A DNA stretch of 64,000 nt. It comes from Geotrypetes seraphini. Taxonomy: Eukaryota; Chordata; Amphibia; Gymnophiona; Dermophiidae. Both the position numbers and the translations under genes were made by a program. Below, one piece after another: positions 1 to 39,229 of this stretch. Position 1 is the first letter of the stretch, and each line of letters opens with the position of its first letter. The notes beneath the pieces are model-generated. The model searched no databases. It saw only the letters and a list, made by a program, of their open reading frames with translations, and was not told where the DNA came from. The stretch covers positions 116,375,380-116,439,379 of the forward strand of contig NC_047095.1 in the NCBI RefSeq assembly GCF_902459505.1. Direction: 5' to 3'.

Positions 1-348
1 CCCCTTTCAAACTCTAGCTTTCACACACACACACAAAACTCACAAGTATGCTACAGAATGGCTCACCACCCTCTACAACGAACATCATGGGATAGTCCTT
101 ATATCACAGTAACACACTGATATCTAAAGAAGATGGTAAGTGGGATCAAGATGGAAACAGTCCAAAAATACAAAAATAATCCCACCACTTAAGGTATAAG
201 GTATGGATAGGAGAGGAAAAGGTATCTCAGAAACCTCAGCCAAGTCAGACATGGTTTCACATTATATTCATTGTTCCTATAAAACCTCTCTCCTCTTTAT
301 TGAATCTCTTAATTTTTACTTAAAAAAAAATAAATATATATATATATA

Positions 349-1356
349 TCCTATATAATAAAAGCCTAAGCGCACATGCGCACTTAGGATTTCGTGCTCC
401 CTGCCGCTGTGGTGTGTGATCCGTGGCCGCCAACCTGGCGGCAGGGAACATTCTGGCCACTCCCCTCCTCCCGCTCTCACTCACCATGGAAGCCAGGCAA
501 GCTCTCTCCCTGCTCGCGTCCTCGGCAGGGAACACAGCTCCCGCCCTCACTTGCTGCTGCTGCCACCGTTGCTACTGATCCTCCTCTTCAGAGCAGCCTG
601 CGATGGTGGCCGGCTTTAGCGAACCTCACAGGCCGCACTCCAACCTCGGTAGCACATTCCCTCTGACGCACGGGATCGCGTCAGAGGGAACGTGTTACCG
701 AGTTGGAGAGCGGCTTGCGAGGTTCGCTAAAGCCGGCCACTATCGCAGGCTGCTCTTTAGAGGAGGATCAGCCACCACGATTTCCAAAAAGTAGAGTCCT
801 GCATTTGTGGCAGCAAGGGGACCTGGAGGGGAAGGGAAATCCGCTGCTGCTTCTGCAAAGGAAAGTGTGGGGGGGGGGAGAGAAGGGAATGGGGGGGAAA
901 TGCTGCTACTACTTCACAAGGATCTGGAGGGGAAGGGAAATATCACTGCTGCTTCTGCAAAGGAAAGTGGGGGGAGGAGAGAAGGTAATGGGGGGGGGGG
1001 TTGAAAATGCTGCTACTACTTCATAGGGATCTGGAGGGGAAGGGAAATACCGCTACTGCTTCTGCAAAGGAAAGTGGGGAAGGGGGGGGGGAAGAGAGAT
1101 AGAAAGAAATACAGACAGAGAAAGGAGGCCAGGGAGAGAGACAGACAGAAATAAAGACAGACAGGGGACCAGAGAGACACACAGAAAGAAAGACAGACAG
1201 ACAAAGGGTGCCAGGGAGAGAGAGAGAAAAATAGCAGGAGGGAAAGAGACAGAAAGAAAGGAAGAAAGAGACAGGAGCAGGGAAAGAGACATAAATAAAA
1301 AAAGACAGACAGGCATATATTCTAGCACCCGTTAATGTAACGGGCTTAAACACTAG
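349..1356 (+). mobile_element. Non-autonomous Helitron, copy 1
   Basis: Begins TCCTATATAATAAAAG after an A and ends CTAG before a T. A 7-bp-stem hairpin (CCCGTTA-ATG-TAACGGG, 1328-1344) lies 12 nt before the end. These are the hallmarks of Helitrons, and the 5' end resembles bat HeliBat as I recall it. The interior holds a long palindrome (576-770) and a purine-rich, tandemly repeated part (about 800-1310). No Rep/helicase coding is present. Confidence 0.85.
576..770. repeat. Long inverted repeat inside Helitron copy 1
   Basis: Two arms of about 93 bp, 576-669 and 678-770, pair around an 8-bp centre. The inner arms TTCCCTCTGACGC and GCGTCAGAGGGAA are perfect; outer parts differ at scattered sites. 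Confidence 0.85.
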
Positions 1357-1360
1357 TATA

Positions 1361-1362
<2 letters not shown>

Positions 1363-1412
<50 letters not shown>
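1363..1412. repeat. (TA)n / (TG)n microsatellite
   Basis: Alternating TG then TA run directly after the Helitron; the flank to the left (about 332-348) is also TA-rich, which fits Helitron insertion into AT-rich target DNA. Confidence 0.9.
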
Positions 1413-1415
<3 letters not shown>

Positions 1416-1525
1416 GGATAAATATCCCATTCTTAAATCACCACATTCACTTGTCTTAGCTGATGGTGGGATTATTTTTGGATGGTCCTTATATCACCAG
1501 TACACACATACAAGCTCGCTCTCAC

Positions 1526-29318
<27,793 letters not shown>

Positions 29319-29588
29319 TTTGAGGATCCAGGAGAAGCTCTGACAGCACTCACCTGCAAAGAAAAGAAAAAAATGGTAATGTGTATCCATTAAGATCAGC
29401 CTAATCTCATGCTCCCCAAGGAGGAAAGGAGAACCATTACAGCAAAATGCAAAGAAAGAAAGGCAGGGCTAAGTTGCTTCCCTTTACTGCTCCTCATAAC
29501 TAAACCCAGCATATCCAGAGTCTGGTGTCAAATCGGTAACAGCAACACAAGCTCTCTCCAGTGCCAAGGTCCACTGTAATTACTCCTG

Positions 29589-30320
29589 TACAGAGTCACA
29601 AAGGAGACAGTCCCTGCTCAAAAGAGCTTACAATAAGCAGCCAAGACAGACAAGCAGGATGTCATGGATACATGAACGGTTAATCTTATGGCTGGGTTGG
29701 AGGGCAGAGGGGAGTACAGGACAATCAAGCCATTGTGACATCACTGATGAGGTTATATCTTATTGGTGGAATGAGGCATTATGACATCACAATCTCAGCT
29801 CTGCAAACTCTTCACACTACTACTGATGCTATGAATTATTTCTATAGCGCTACCAGACGCACGCAGCGCTGTACAGAGTCACAAAGAAAACAGTCCCTGC
29901 TCCAAAGAGCTTACAATCTAAACAGACAGGACAGACAAACAGGATGTCATAGATCCAGTTAAGGGGAACGGTTAATCTGCTGGTTGGATTGGAGGGCAGA
30001 GGGGAGTACAGGACAATCAAGCCATTGTGACATCACTGATGAGGTTGGCTCTTATTGGTAGAATGAGGCATTATGACATCACAATCTCAGCTCTGCTTCC
30101 CAAAGACTGAAACTCTTCACACTACTACTACTATGAATTATTTCTATAGCTCTACCAGACACATGCAGTGCTGTACAGAGTCATAAAGAAGAAGAAAATA
30201 GTTCCTGCTCGAAAGAGCTTACAATCTAAACAGACAAGACAAACTGGATGTCATGGATATAGCTAGAGGGAATGGTTAATCTGCTGGCTAGGGCAGGAGG
30301 GAGTAGAGTTATGGATCGAA
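29589..30320 (-). repeat. Tandem array of an L2-like 3' UTR unit (about 283-302 bp)
   Basis: The word TACAGAGTCA starts units at 29589, 29872 and 30174 (last one variant). Each unit holds GAGCTTACAAT, CATTGTGACATCACTGATG and GGCATTATGACATCACAATC. It is the inverse of the array at 48.66-49.90 kb. Lies in the VARS1 5' intron. Confidence 0.85.
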
Positions 30321-30734
30321 AGCTACATCAAAAAGGTGGAATTTCAATCTGCTTTTAAACAAGGTAATTAATACCCTGCAATAAAACATACGAAACAAAC
30401 CTTGCATATCCCTTATACCAAAACAACTCTACACACTCAGAATTCAAACAGCAACAATCCTGTTATGAAAAGGTAGCACCAAATATTACCGTACATCATG
30501 CTCTGAACACTGAGACACCTCCTCTGGGAAAAGCAGGTTGGATTGCTCCAGATCCGTACACACTACAGTAGTAGAAACCTTCACCTTAGTAACCGATGGA
30601 TTCTCTCCAAAGACAGAATAAGTGACTGACAACAAATTAGAAATACCAAACCAAAATATGTGGAGTAGTGGTCAAACAATACAATACATTTAATAAAATG
30701 AAATTCTCAATAAATACAAAGGTGATATATATCA

Positions 30735-31085
30735 TAGAAACATAGAAATAGACGGCAGATAAGGGCCACGGCCCATCTAGTCTGCCCACCCCAATGGCCC
30801 TCCCCTACCTGTCTCTGGGAATAGATCCCACGTGTCTGTCCCATTTGGCCTTAAAATCAGGCACGCTGCTGGCCTCAATCACCTGACGTGGAAGACTATT
30901 CCAGCGATCAACCCCCCTTTCAGTGAAAAAGAATTTCCTGGTGTCCCAGTGCAGTTTCCCGCCCCTGATTTTCCACGGATGCCCCCCTTGTTGCCGCGGG
31001 ACCCTTGAAAAAGAAGATATCCTCTTCCACCTCGATGCGGCCCGTGAGATACTTGAATGTCTCGATCATGTCACCCCTCATATAT
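30735..31085 (-). mobile_element. CR1-type LINE 3' end (ATGTTTCTA subfamily)
   Basis: Left end CATAGAAACATAGAAATAGA, then GGCAGATAAGGGCCACGGCC; the minus strand encodes an RT C-terminal tail (MRGDMIETFKYLTGR-like). Lies in otherwise unrecognised sequence. Confidence 0.8.
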
Positions 31086-32028
31086 CTCAACAACAACACA
31101 CTCCTAATTTGCCAAACAAATCCTAAACTAGAAAAAACAAGGAAGGCAACCAAGTCACATCAAGGTCTGTGAGGGGGAAGCTCAGAGTGCCTAACTTGGC
31201 TCACAACTTGCAAACCAAATATAGTGTAATATGTCAAAGAACATGTCACATTATATGATGCTATAGGGCGCTCTCAGTGTGAACCCTCAGTGAGAGGAGC
31301 ACAGCTCCGACACTTCACTTCTGGGCCAAGGCCATAAGCCTCCACCCGCACACCATCATCGAGCGCCCTGTGTGTGCAGAAATCAAACCAATCAACAATC
31401 AAAGTGAGTAAATGAAACTCAACACAAGCAACCTGAGCGACCCCCACACAAACCCTGCCAGCCAAACCCCCTCAAAAGACTCACGCAAAATCACAAACAA
31501 AGTCAAAAACCATACCAAAAAGTGAAAAACATGTCCAAAAGAAACAATACTTATCCAAAACTGTCACACAAACGGAAAAACCGCGCCAGGAGGAGAGGTT
31601 CAACCGCGCTGGTTTCGGGAGGAGCCCTCATATATCTGTCAACTAAGGGGTAGGAAAAGCCTCAGTGGAGCCAGCACCTATATAGGTATTCAGTATGGAG
31701 TAATCACATTTGCTCACATTCAATCAATAAATCATCGGCAATAAAAAACCTCCCCTATTTTTAAAGAATCATATAGGCGGCCACAGCCCTCTATTAATGT
31801 TTTCTCGGTTTTATTCACTTTTGAAAATATAAACCTCATAAACGAAGATAAAGAATCATATAATCATACAGGTAAAAAAAATTTTTTTTTCTTTTTAATT
31901 TATCCCCCCTTTTAAGAAGCCGTGTTAGGCTTTATTTTTTTTTTTTTTTATCACTGGCCGCAGCAGTATTAGCTTTGATGATAAAAAAGTAATATATTTA
32001 ATGATATTTATATTAGAGAAAGTGGCAC
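31086..32028. other. VARS1 5' intron, no clear feature
   Basis: AT-rich sequence. About 31590-31640 has GCGCTGGTTTCGGGAGGAGCC, which looks like part of an unidentified repeat, and 31900-31990 resembles half of the CCCCTTTT...GAAGCCG MITE. Nothing else was recognised. Confidence 0.4.
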
Positions 32029-32120
32029 CTAGAGAATGACACGAGGACAAAATTTTTCCCTGCCTCATCCCCGCAAACTGTCTGATCCCATCCGCACAAA
32101 GCCTCAAATAGTTATGATTT
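32029..32120. mobile_element. Half copy of the GAGAATGACA hAT MITE
   Basis: TAGAGAATGACACGAGGACA and the CCTCATCCCCGCAAACTGTC stretch match the left arm of the 42122-42346 element; the right arm is missing. Confidence 0.6.
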
Positions 32121-32439
32121 TAGAATGAAATCATTTTATCAAAGTATAAAAAGAAGCAATATTCTGTACAACTGTCATTTTATAAATCACAAATACAGAA
32201 CAAGGATCAACAAAACCCATCTGCCCCCTCCCCCTCACAAATATCCCCTCCACCAACTATCAAGACAACTGAACAAGCCAAAATGCTGCATAGAAAAATC
32301 ATGCTCACAGAATATCTTGATCACACACACAGAACAAAAATGCGAAATCCATAATAGTTGATCCAAAAATGATAAAACATAAATTAAACTATTTTTACTT
32401 ATGATTTGGTGATGCCAATAGAACAAGCAGCCCTCATAT

Positions 32440-32567
32440 AATGTGGACTTGAATTAGATTTTCTTTTATTTTGATGTATTTTCCTTGATTATTTGTTTTC
32501 ATGGAATTGTTATAAGTTGTAACAAATGAATAAATTTATAAATAAAAAAACAAAAAAAAAACCAAAC
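32440..32567 (+). mobile_element. L1-like LINE 3' tail
   Basis: AT-rich 3' UTR-like sequence ending in AATAAATTTATAAATAAAA and an A-rich tract, similar in style to the other L1-like ends; no coding left. Confidence 0.4.
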
Positions 32568-33084
32568 ATAAATTAAACTAATATCCTAAGGAGCCACACC
32601 TTGCATGTAGTACAACACCTATACAGATATATAAATAACGGAGTTGAAGTGGAGATACCATAAAGTAGTCTGGGTCGAAAGTTTTATGTACCGACTTCAC
32701 AGCCCTGATAAATTTACATCCCTCCGTATATAATCTATATAATAAAACGCTAAGCGCGCATGTGTACTCTTACCCCATGCTTCCCTGATCTGCCACCCTG
32801 TGGTCAGTATGAGTGCGCATGCTCGCCAGACAAGCCTCCCTGCTCTCCACCCCGCGCCGCTGCAGTAACGGCCCCACACTCGTTCCGGAGCCAGCAAAAA
32901 AGAGCTCTCCCTAATCGGAAAAGCTACAGCACAGATCGGGAGGGAGGCTGCGGCGGCCTTCCTATTTCAGTGGCCGCATGTGGCGTACGCCATTACCCGG
33001 CCGCCCTGGATCGCCATCTCGGCGGCGGCGGCATGGATGGAGGAGCGAGCGAGGCTGGGGAGGTAGGGGGAGCGGCGATCGGAA

Positions 33085-33285
33085 GGTTCAAATCCGCCCC
33101 TGAAGTTGATTCCCAGCTGGGGAGGGGGAGGGGAAGCGGATGGTCGGGGCCCTGGCTGTTCGGTCCGTGAAAAGAGCTGCCGACAGTAAGCCCGAACGGA
33201 GGCTTCAAATCCGCCCCTCTGAAGGTGATTTCCACAGGGGGAGGGGAAACGGATGGTCGGGACCCGTGCTGCTCGGTTCGTGCGG
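33085..33285. repeat. Direct repeat inside Helitron copy 3
   Basis: Two units (about 33085-33169 and 33200-33280) share TTCAAATCCGCCCCT, GGGGGAGGGGAA and CGGATGGTCGGG. Confidence 0.75.
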
Positions 33286-33732
33286 CCGCCCAGGCATTTC
33301 TCTCAGTCAGCTGGTATCCTGCAGTTCCTGCACTAGCAGAGTGACGGTTGGAGAGAGGTTGTTCACTGCAAAATGATTTGGAATTTTCAAGGAAGAGAGA
33401 GACATAGAAGGCCATTTTCAATGTGACATCTAAATCCGAGCTTAGACGTTTTTGGAGGTGTGTCCAAAAATCAGGCAGAGAAATGGCCTTTTTCAAAACA
33501 GCAAAATGTCTTTTTTTTCCTTCAAAAAAGACAATTTCTAGATGTGTTCAAAAAAGACCATTTCTAATATGTGCATCTATTTTTAAAACATTTTTGGAGA
33601 AAAAAAAAAAAAAACGGCCAAAAGAAAAACACACAAAACAAGTCATTTTTAGTAGACTGGCCACAGAGCACTGCACTACAGTGAACTTCATATAAAAAGG
33701 ACCAGGTACATATTTTACCATAACCCCCTGAT

Positions 33733-34045
33733 AGAAACATGATGGTAAGTAAAGGCCAAATGGCCCATCCAGTCTGCCCATCCGCAGTATCCACTATCTC
33801 CTCCTCTCCCTAAGAGATACCATGGGCCTGTCCTATACTTTCCTGAATTCAGTCACAGTATTTGCTTCCACCAGCTCTAAGGGCAGACTATTCCATGCAT
33901 CTACCACCCTTTCTGTAAAAAAGTATTTCCTTAGATTACTCCTGAGCCTATCACCTCTTAACTTCATCCTGTGCCCTCTCATTCCACAGCTTCCTTTCAA
34001 ATGAAAGAGACTCGCCTCATGCGCATTTACACCACTTAGGTATTT
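33733..34045 (-). mobile_element. CR1-type LINE 3' end (ATGTTTCTA subfamily)
   Basis: Left end GATAGAAACATGATGGTAAG and the phrase GGCCAAATGGCCCATCCAG; the minus strand encodes an RT tail similar to that at 59.24-59.48 kb. Confidence 0.8.
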
Positions 34046-34074
34046 ATAACAATTTATTTATAACATTTTTAACA

Positions 34075-34800
34075 TAAGAACATAAGAAACGCCTTCACCG
34101 GATCAGACCGAGGTCCATCTAGTCTGGTGCTCCGCACACGCGGCGGCCCATTTAGGTACTCCTTTTTGGAGACCCGACTTTACCGTATCCCTCAATATGA
34201 CATGCAAGAAGGTGTGCATCCAACCTGCGCTTGAATCCCAGTAGAGTAGTCTCCGCCACAACCTCCTCCGGGAGTGCATTCCAAGCACCCACCACTCGCT
34301 GTGTGAAACAGAACTTCCTGACATTTGTCCTGAACCTGCTGCCGCTCAGTTTCAGGCTATGACCTCTTGTCCGTGTCACATCAGAAAATGTTAGCAATGC
34401 TGCTTCTTGGTCTATTATATCAAATCCTTTTAATATTTTAAAAGTCTCTATCAAATCCCCTCTCAGTCTTCTCTTCTCGAGGGTAAACAATCCCAGTTTC
34501 CTGAGTCGTTCTTTATAGCTCAAATGCTCCATTCCTTTGACAAGTTTCGTGGCTCGCCTCTGCACTTTCTCCAACAGAGTTATATCCCTCTTGAGGTATG
34601 GAGACCAGTGTTGGACACAATATTCTAAGTGCGGTCTGACCATTGTTCTATAAAGTGGCATTATGACATCTTCCGATCTACTCGTGATCCCTTTCTTAAT
34701 TATGCCTAACATTCTGTTAGCTTTCTTCGCCGCCGCCACCGCACATTGTACCGATGGCTTTAGGGTACTGTCAATCAGTACCCCCAAATCCCTTTCTTGT
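34075..34800 (-). mobile_element. CR1-type LINE 3' fragment
   Basis: A minus-strand open frame of about 225 codons covers the RT C-terminus: [75 protein letters not shown]. The left end is the CATAAGAACATAAGAA terminus. Confidence 0.9.
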
Positions 34801-35065
34801 TCGCATTTTTTTATTACATCAAGTATGTAAACAGACAGAAAGCGGCCAAGGAGAGAGAGAGAAAGAAAGAGAGACAGACACACACATCTATTTTCGCACC
34901 CGTTAATGTAACCGGCTTAAGTACTAGTATATCAATAACTAGGTACATTAGACAGATTGTGAGCCCACCAGGCCAGATAGGGAAAATGAGTACCTGATTG
35001 AATACCACTTAAGACAACTTTGATAGGCGGTATGTAAATACCTAAAATAAATAAACACCATCTGG

Positions 35066-35540
35066 TGTTGGGGTCCCCACCAAAAAAGCAAGTCTTATCT
35101 GAGCTGCAAAGGAAGAAACACTCCCCCCCTCCCCCACTATAAAACCTATTTTGGTTGTACCACAGAAAGGCAGTTTATCAAATCCATCATCCCTTTATCC
35201 TTTTTCCATCCAGCACACGCAAGACACTGCTTTCCCCAGATTAGGACACCACCACTTGCATTTACCATCTATTCTGCCCTGTGCTCATCCCCACAGGGCT
35301 GATCCAACCCTGGTTCTGCCTCCCTTCAGTTCTGATCCTCTTTGGCAGAATTAAGGCTGGGAGGGGGGGGGGGGAGACAAAGAATCAAGAACTAGAACAC
35401 AACTGATGCCAAGTGATCCAAGCAGGGAATGCTCCAAACTACTGCAGGCAAGAATTGGGATCAACAGCAGAATAAGAATAATAATTTATCGACTTCCCAA
35501 GAAAAGACATATACACGAAACAACAACTGCCCCAAACTCT
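35066..35540. other. Upstream of Helitron copy 3, unassigned
   Basis: Sequence without recognised repeats apart from a LINE tail at 34935-35065 (AGATTGTGAGCCCACCAGG) and a G-run near 35362. Possible VARS1 intron 1 start. Confidence 0.35.
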
Positions 35541-35543
35541 CAC

Positions 35544-35850
35544 CTGTCCCCCGCAGCACCCACGTGTCCTTTGCCGGGCCTCTTCCGCCTTCCAGGCCAC
35601 GCCCCCATCTCAAGACCCCTCTCCCACCCCACCCCACACACACACATTCGACCTGCGGCTGCCCCTGCCCAGCCCTCTCTTTTCTCTCCCGACCTACCAG
35701 ACGTACACGCCGGTACTCTGCCCTAGCCGACGATAACGACGGAAGCAGCTTTCCCTTCACTACATCTAGTCAGGCGAGCCTGGGACAGCCCCCGCATCCA
35801 GGGTCCTGAAGTGCAGGAAGAACGCGGCGAAGCGAGGTGTAGGCGGTCAC
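35544..35850 (-). promoter_or_regulatory. VARS1: Likely VARS1 promoter and non-coding first exon
   Basis: This is a GC- and CpG-rich block between repeats, 6.2 kb upstream of the first coding exon. On the minus strand a strong donor (GGGACAG followed by GTGAGAG) lies at 35538-35544 and could end a 5' UTR exon that splices to the acceptor at 29354. An ETS-like GGAAG (about 35740) and GC-box-like sequences are present; no TATA box is obvious. The exon boundary is inferred from splice-site quality and position only. Confidence 0.5.
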
Positions 35851-36051
35851 AGCGCCACCTGCCGCCGGGAAGCTGTCACTGGAGAGCTCTGGGTGGGTGA
35901 TGCTAACAAATGGCCGAACCACTATATATAAATGTGACGCAATCGGGTTTATGGCGTGGCAGCAGCGTCACCTGCTGACCGACAACGGTCACCCCAACCG
36001 CTACGTGTGAGCGAAGCTGCGTTACAGCGTATCGGCAGCGCCACCTATTGG
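35851..36051 (-). promoter_or_regulatory. Three CTCF-like motifs in one orientation
   Basis: On the minus strand, 15-mers at 35851-35865, 35964-35978 and 36037-36051 share the core AGGTGGCGCT or a near variant and match the consensus CCASYAGRKGGCRSY at 13, 13 and 14 of 15 positions by my hand count. They sit directly upstream of the proposed VARS1 promoter with spacings of 113 and 73 bp. Binding is unproven. Confidence 0.4.
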
Positions 36052-36169
36052 TCGGCAGGTAACTTTAGCGCCATGATACAAGCAAATACAGTACAGTAGT
36101 AATATAACCATGGTGTTGCAGCTCTACCTGGATAACATTCAATTATGAGTGGAATGGGAAGACATGAAT

Positions 36170-36385
36170 TGCAAATTTACTCTTTGCAAATATACTAGGA
36201 CTAGGGCGCATGCAAGGAATTTACTAAGTAGTCATTTTAAAACGAACTGGAGAAAATATTTCTTCTTTCAGTACCTAATTAAACTCGAATTTGTTTGCCA
36301 CAGAATGTAATAAATGCAGTTAGCATAGCAGGCTTTTTTTTTTTTAAAGGTCCATTAAGCCATTATTAAATGGACTGGAGGGAAT
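36170..36385 (+). mobile_element. CR1-type LINE fragment
   Basis: CTAGGACTAGGGCGCATGCA and GAACTGGAGAAAATATTTCT match the RT tail seen at 57.46-57.62 kb. Confidence 0.65.
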
Positions 36386-36419
36386 CCACTGCTTATTTCT
36401 AGAAAAGCAGTATAAAATC

Positions 36420-36870
36420 TAAACTAAACCTTAGGTTTCTATACCGCATCATCTCCACAAGCGTAGAGCTCGGCACGGTTTACAGGGTTAGGTTGAAAAG
36501 GAGCTACAATGAAGGGTTATAGGAAAGGAGCTAGGAAGATAAAGAACCAAAGAGCGGGAGGTGTTAGATTTTTGAAAAGAGCCAAGTTTTCAGGTGTTTG
36601 CAGAAGGATTGGAGGGAACTTGAAACTATGAGTGGGGAGGTGAGGTTATTCCAGAGTTCTGTGGTTCTAAAGGGGAGGGATGTTCCTAGTTTTCCTACGC
36701 GGGATATACCTTTTGTAGAGGGGAATGATAGTTTCAGTTTTTGGGAGGATCTAGTGGAATTAGGGTTAGAGGAGTTCCAGAAGAGTGGGATAACGGGAGG
36801 GAGGATGCCATGTAGGATCTTGAATGCTAAACAGGCACGTTTAAAGAGGACTCTGGAGTGAACTGGGAGC
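36420..36870 (-). mobile_element. L2-like LINE 3' part
   Basis: The minus strand has a PKTETIIPLYKRYIPRRKTR-like peptide then FKFPPILLQTPENLALFK-like remnants of an RT C-terminus; the left end reads TTTCTATACCGCATCATC, a LINE tail phrase. A spurious plus-strand frame overlaps it. Confidence 0.55.
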
Positions 36871-36884
36871 CAGTGAAGTTTGGA

Positions 36885-36978
36885 TAATGCCAGGTACTTG
36901 TGACCTGGATTTGACCACTGGCTATTGGGCTTGATGGATCTTTGAGGTGTCCAACTATGGCAATGCTTATGTTCTTAA
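36885..36978 (+). mobile_element. CR1-type LINE 3' end
   Basis: CCAGGTACTTGTGACCTGGA to GCTTATGTTCTTA, the ATGTTCTTA-type CR1 terminus. Confidence 0.7.
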
Positions 36979-37207
36979 AGCCAAAATACTATTATTACTA
37001 CTTATCATTAAGGAAGTGCGCTGTACACGAATATGTAAGACCCTATTCAACAGAGCTCACAATCTGTCCAGGACAAAGAAGATAAAACATAAGTAATAAC
37101 AAATAAAGCTATGGAAATTTCAAGACCGTCACTGGCAGGCATGTTACCACGCTTAAGTATACTTTGTACTGCTAAAGACAAAGGGTAAATGAGACGGGAC
37201 TTGTATA

Positions 37208-37440
37208 CAGTGGAGTAGTAAAGGGGGGGGGGGGCGGTCTGCCTCAGGCACCATCTTGCTAGGGGCACAGAACCCCTCCTCTTCTCCCTTGCCGTACCTT
37301 TTTTACTTCCCCAGTATGAGATTGCTGCCCGCGTCGGCATCGACGCTTTCTCCGATGTCACTTCCAGGACCCGCACCTAGGAAGTGACGTCAAAGGGCGA
37401 GCCAACACCGACATGACCGCTCAACCTTACTACACCACTG
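37208..37440. mobile_element. hAT-like MITE with 8-bp target duplication
   Basis: Starts CAGTGGAGTAGTAAAGG, ends CTTACTACACCACTG, flanked by CTTGTATA at 37200-37207 and 37441-37448. Confidence 0.88.
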
Positions 37441-37514
37441 CTTGTATACCATGGCTTCCAAGCTTACAAAGCCTAAAGTGACTGTACTAAAGTATACCTC
37501 AAGAATGAACCATA

Positions 37515-38110
37515 AAGTGAACCTGTGCCTGTAGTGGTGCAGAGAATTTGGTGCCCTGTGCACCAAATTGGGGGGGATGTGTTCTTTCCTGCCAACCCAG
37601 CCCCAAACCTCTTCACCAGCAGCAAGCAGGCTGGAATACTCAGTGCTTGTACTGGCTGAGCCTTCCTTCTGACGTCACTTACATAAGAACATAAGCAGTG
37701 CCTCTGCTGGGTCAGACCAGAGGTCCATCATGCCCAGCAGTCCGCTCACGCGGCGGCCCATCAGGTCCAGGACCTGTATAGTAATACTCTATCTATACCC
37801 TTCTACCCTTCTCCTGATTGGTGAGGCCCGACTTTAGTACAGGACAAGGCGGTCGGAGCATACCGCGAGTGATTTCCTTCACTCGCTGGCGCTCCAGCTG
37901 CTCTCTCCTGCTTCTACGGCCGCCCTCTCCTGTCTCCCCCCGCTAAAAACAGCATTTCTTGGCCATGAACATCAGCGCGAGGGACAAGGCTGGTGCAGGC
38001 AGCACATAGGTAACGCTGGTTGCTGTCGGTGAAGATTTGAAGAGGTAATGGTGGTGGGGAAGGGTGCCCTTCAGAGACCCATCCCATCGCTGGGGTGGGG
38101 ATGAATGGGA
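37515..38110. mobile_element. Degenerate hAT-like element with nested CR1 tail
   Basis: About 37535-37680 and 37830-38110 share words with the 21.5- and 37.2-kb MITEs; a CR1 3' end (37681-37830, ACATAAGAACATAAGCAGTG) interrupts them. Element ends are unclear. Confidence 0.35.
37681..37830 (-). mobile_element. CR1-type LINE 3' end
   Basis: Terminus ACATAAGAACATAAG, then GTCAGACCAGAGGTCCATCA and GTCCGCTCACGCGGCGGCCC, as in the copies at 14.8 and 39.9 kb. Confidence 0.8.
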
Positions 38111-38229
38111 GGCACTGGAACCCCTGTCAGTGCCCAGGGCAGTCCACACCATGTCCTTCTGCACCCAGATTTTAAATTGTAACCCTACACTCAACAAGCA
38201 ACCACTGTGAAGCTTTGAGAGGTAGTAAT

Positions 38230-39180
38230 ATGATGGAAACAGAGTTATAAATATTAACTTCTTGTGTCTTTGGTTGAACAGGTCTTATGGTTAAAGAAAC
38301 AAAGGCCCAAGGCTGACTTGGTATCAAACAAATCTGCTTCCCTTTATTCAGTTCATTGCTTTCCTGATCCTGAGAGACAGCAGTTCTCAGTCAAGCTTCA
38401 GTAGTTAGGTGGTATACTGTATTAAGTTTAATAAACCTGCTTAATGATCTTCCAAGTGTGACTAAAACAGCTGCTGGACTTTGTGATTTTACAAATGGAT
38501 TAAGGGCCCCATATTCAGAGCTACTTAACATAGATTGGATTTTCTGCAGTACTTAATTGGATAATGCTGTTGAAAATTCAAGCAGACCCTATTGTGGCAC
38601 TATGCAGTTAAGTGTCTGAGGGCAAATTAATGATTTAACCAGGCACTGCCACTGTTCAATGGGGAAAAGACTAGTGTGACCATACTCCAAGGTCACTGAT
38701 CTTAACTGCCCCATACACAGATATTTAGTGCAGATATCCAGATGGCATCCAGTCCTGAACATTTAGGTACAAAATAACCACTGCCAACAATTATACCCTC
38801 CACCCTTTATTTCCTTGCAAGCTGATTTTTAAAAAAAAAAAAAGCTAAAAAAGATGGAGCAGATGCAAAGCAGTATCACAACCTTCAGAGGGTTTTGCAC
38901 TAGCTGGAGACAAGAGGGAAGGGAAAGCAGAGGGGACAAGACATCCACTTGCTCTAAATCATAACCAGAGATGAATGAAAATCAAGTCGGGCTCCTTTGT
39001 GTCTTGGTAGGTTCCTCATTTCGTTTCCACGTACACTTGAAGAGATGGAGATTTATTTAAAATTCATTGCTGCCATTATAGAGTTATAATTTGAGGTTCA
39101 GTTCTACAGCATTGAAACTATGAAAAACGGGCAACTGTAAAGAATAACTGGCCTTTCTGTTGCACAGCACATGATTTGAT
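38230..39180. other. Intergenic, nothing recognised
   Basis: AT-balanced sequence with a poly(A) run near 38828; no repeat termini, exons or RNA genes were recognised. Confidence 0.4.
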
Positions 39181-39229
39181 GGGTGTGTGGGGGGGGGGAG
39201 TATTTATCCATCTCCAACGCGGGAAGTCA

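Larger units (their letters stand above)
32734..34927 (+). mobile_element. Non-autonomous Helitron, copy 3, interrupted by CR1s
   Basis: Begins TCTATATAATAAAACGC after an A and ends AGTACTAG before a T, with hairpin CCCGTTAATGTAACCGG. A purine tract with GAAAGAAAGAGAGACAGACA precedes the end, as in copies 1 and 2. Two minus-strand CR1 pieces (33733-34045, 34075-34800) sit inside, so the original element was about 1.1 kb. Confidence 0.75.

Noticed and set aside
32760-33170. A 136-codon frame in GC-rich DNA that looked like a first exon
   Set aside because: It starts within 30 bp of a Helitron 5' end and has no conserved motif; the direct repeat at 33.1-33.3 kb explains the GC richness.
36598-36861. 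An 87-codon plus-strand open frame
   Set aside because: It is the reverse strand of an L2-like LINE C-terminal remnant.
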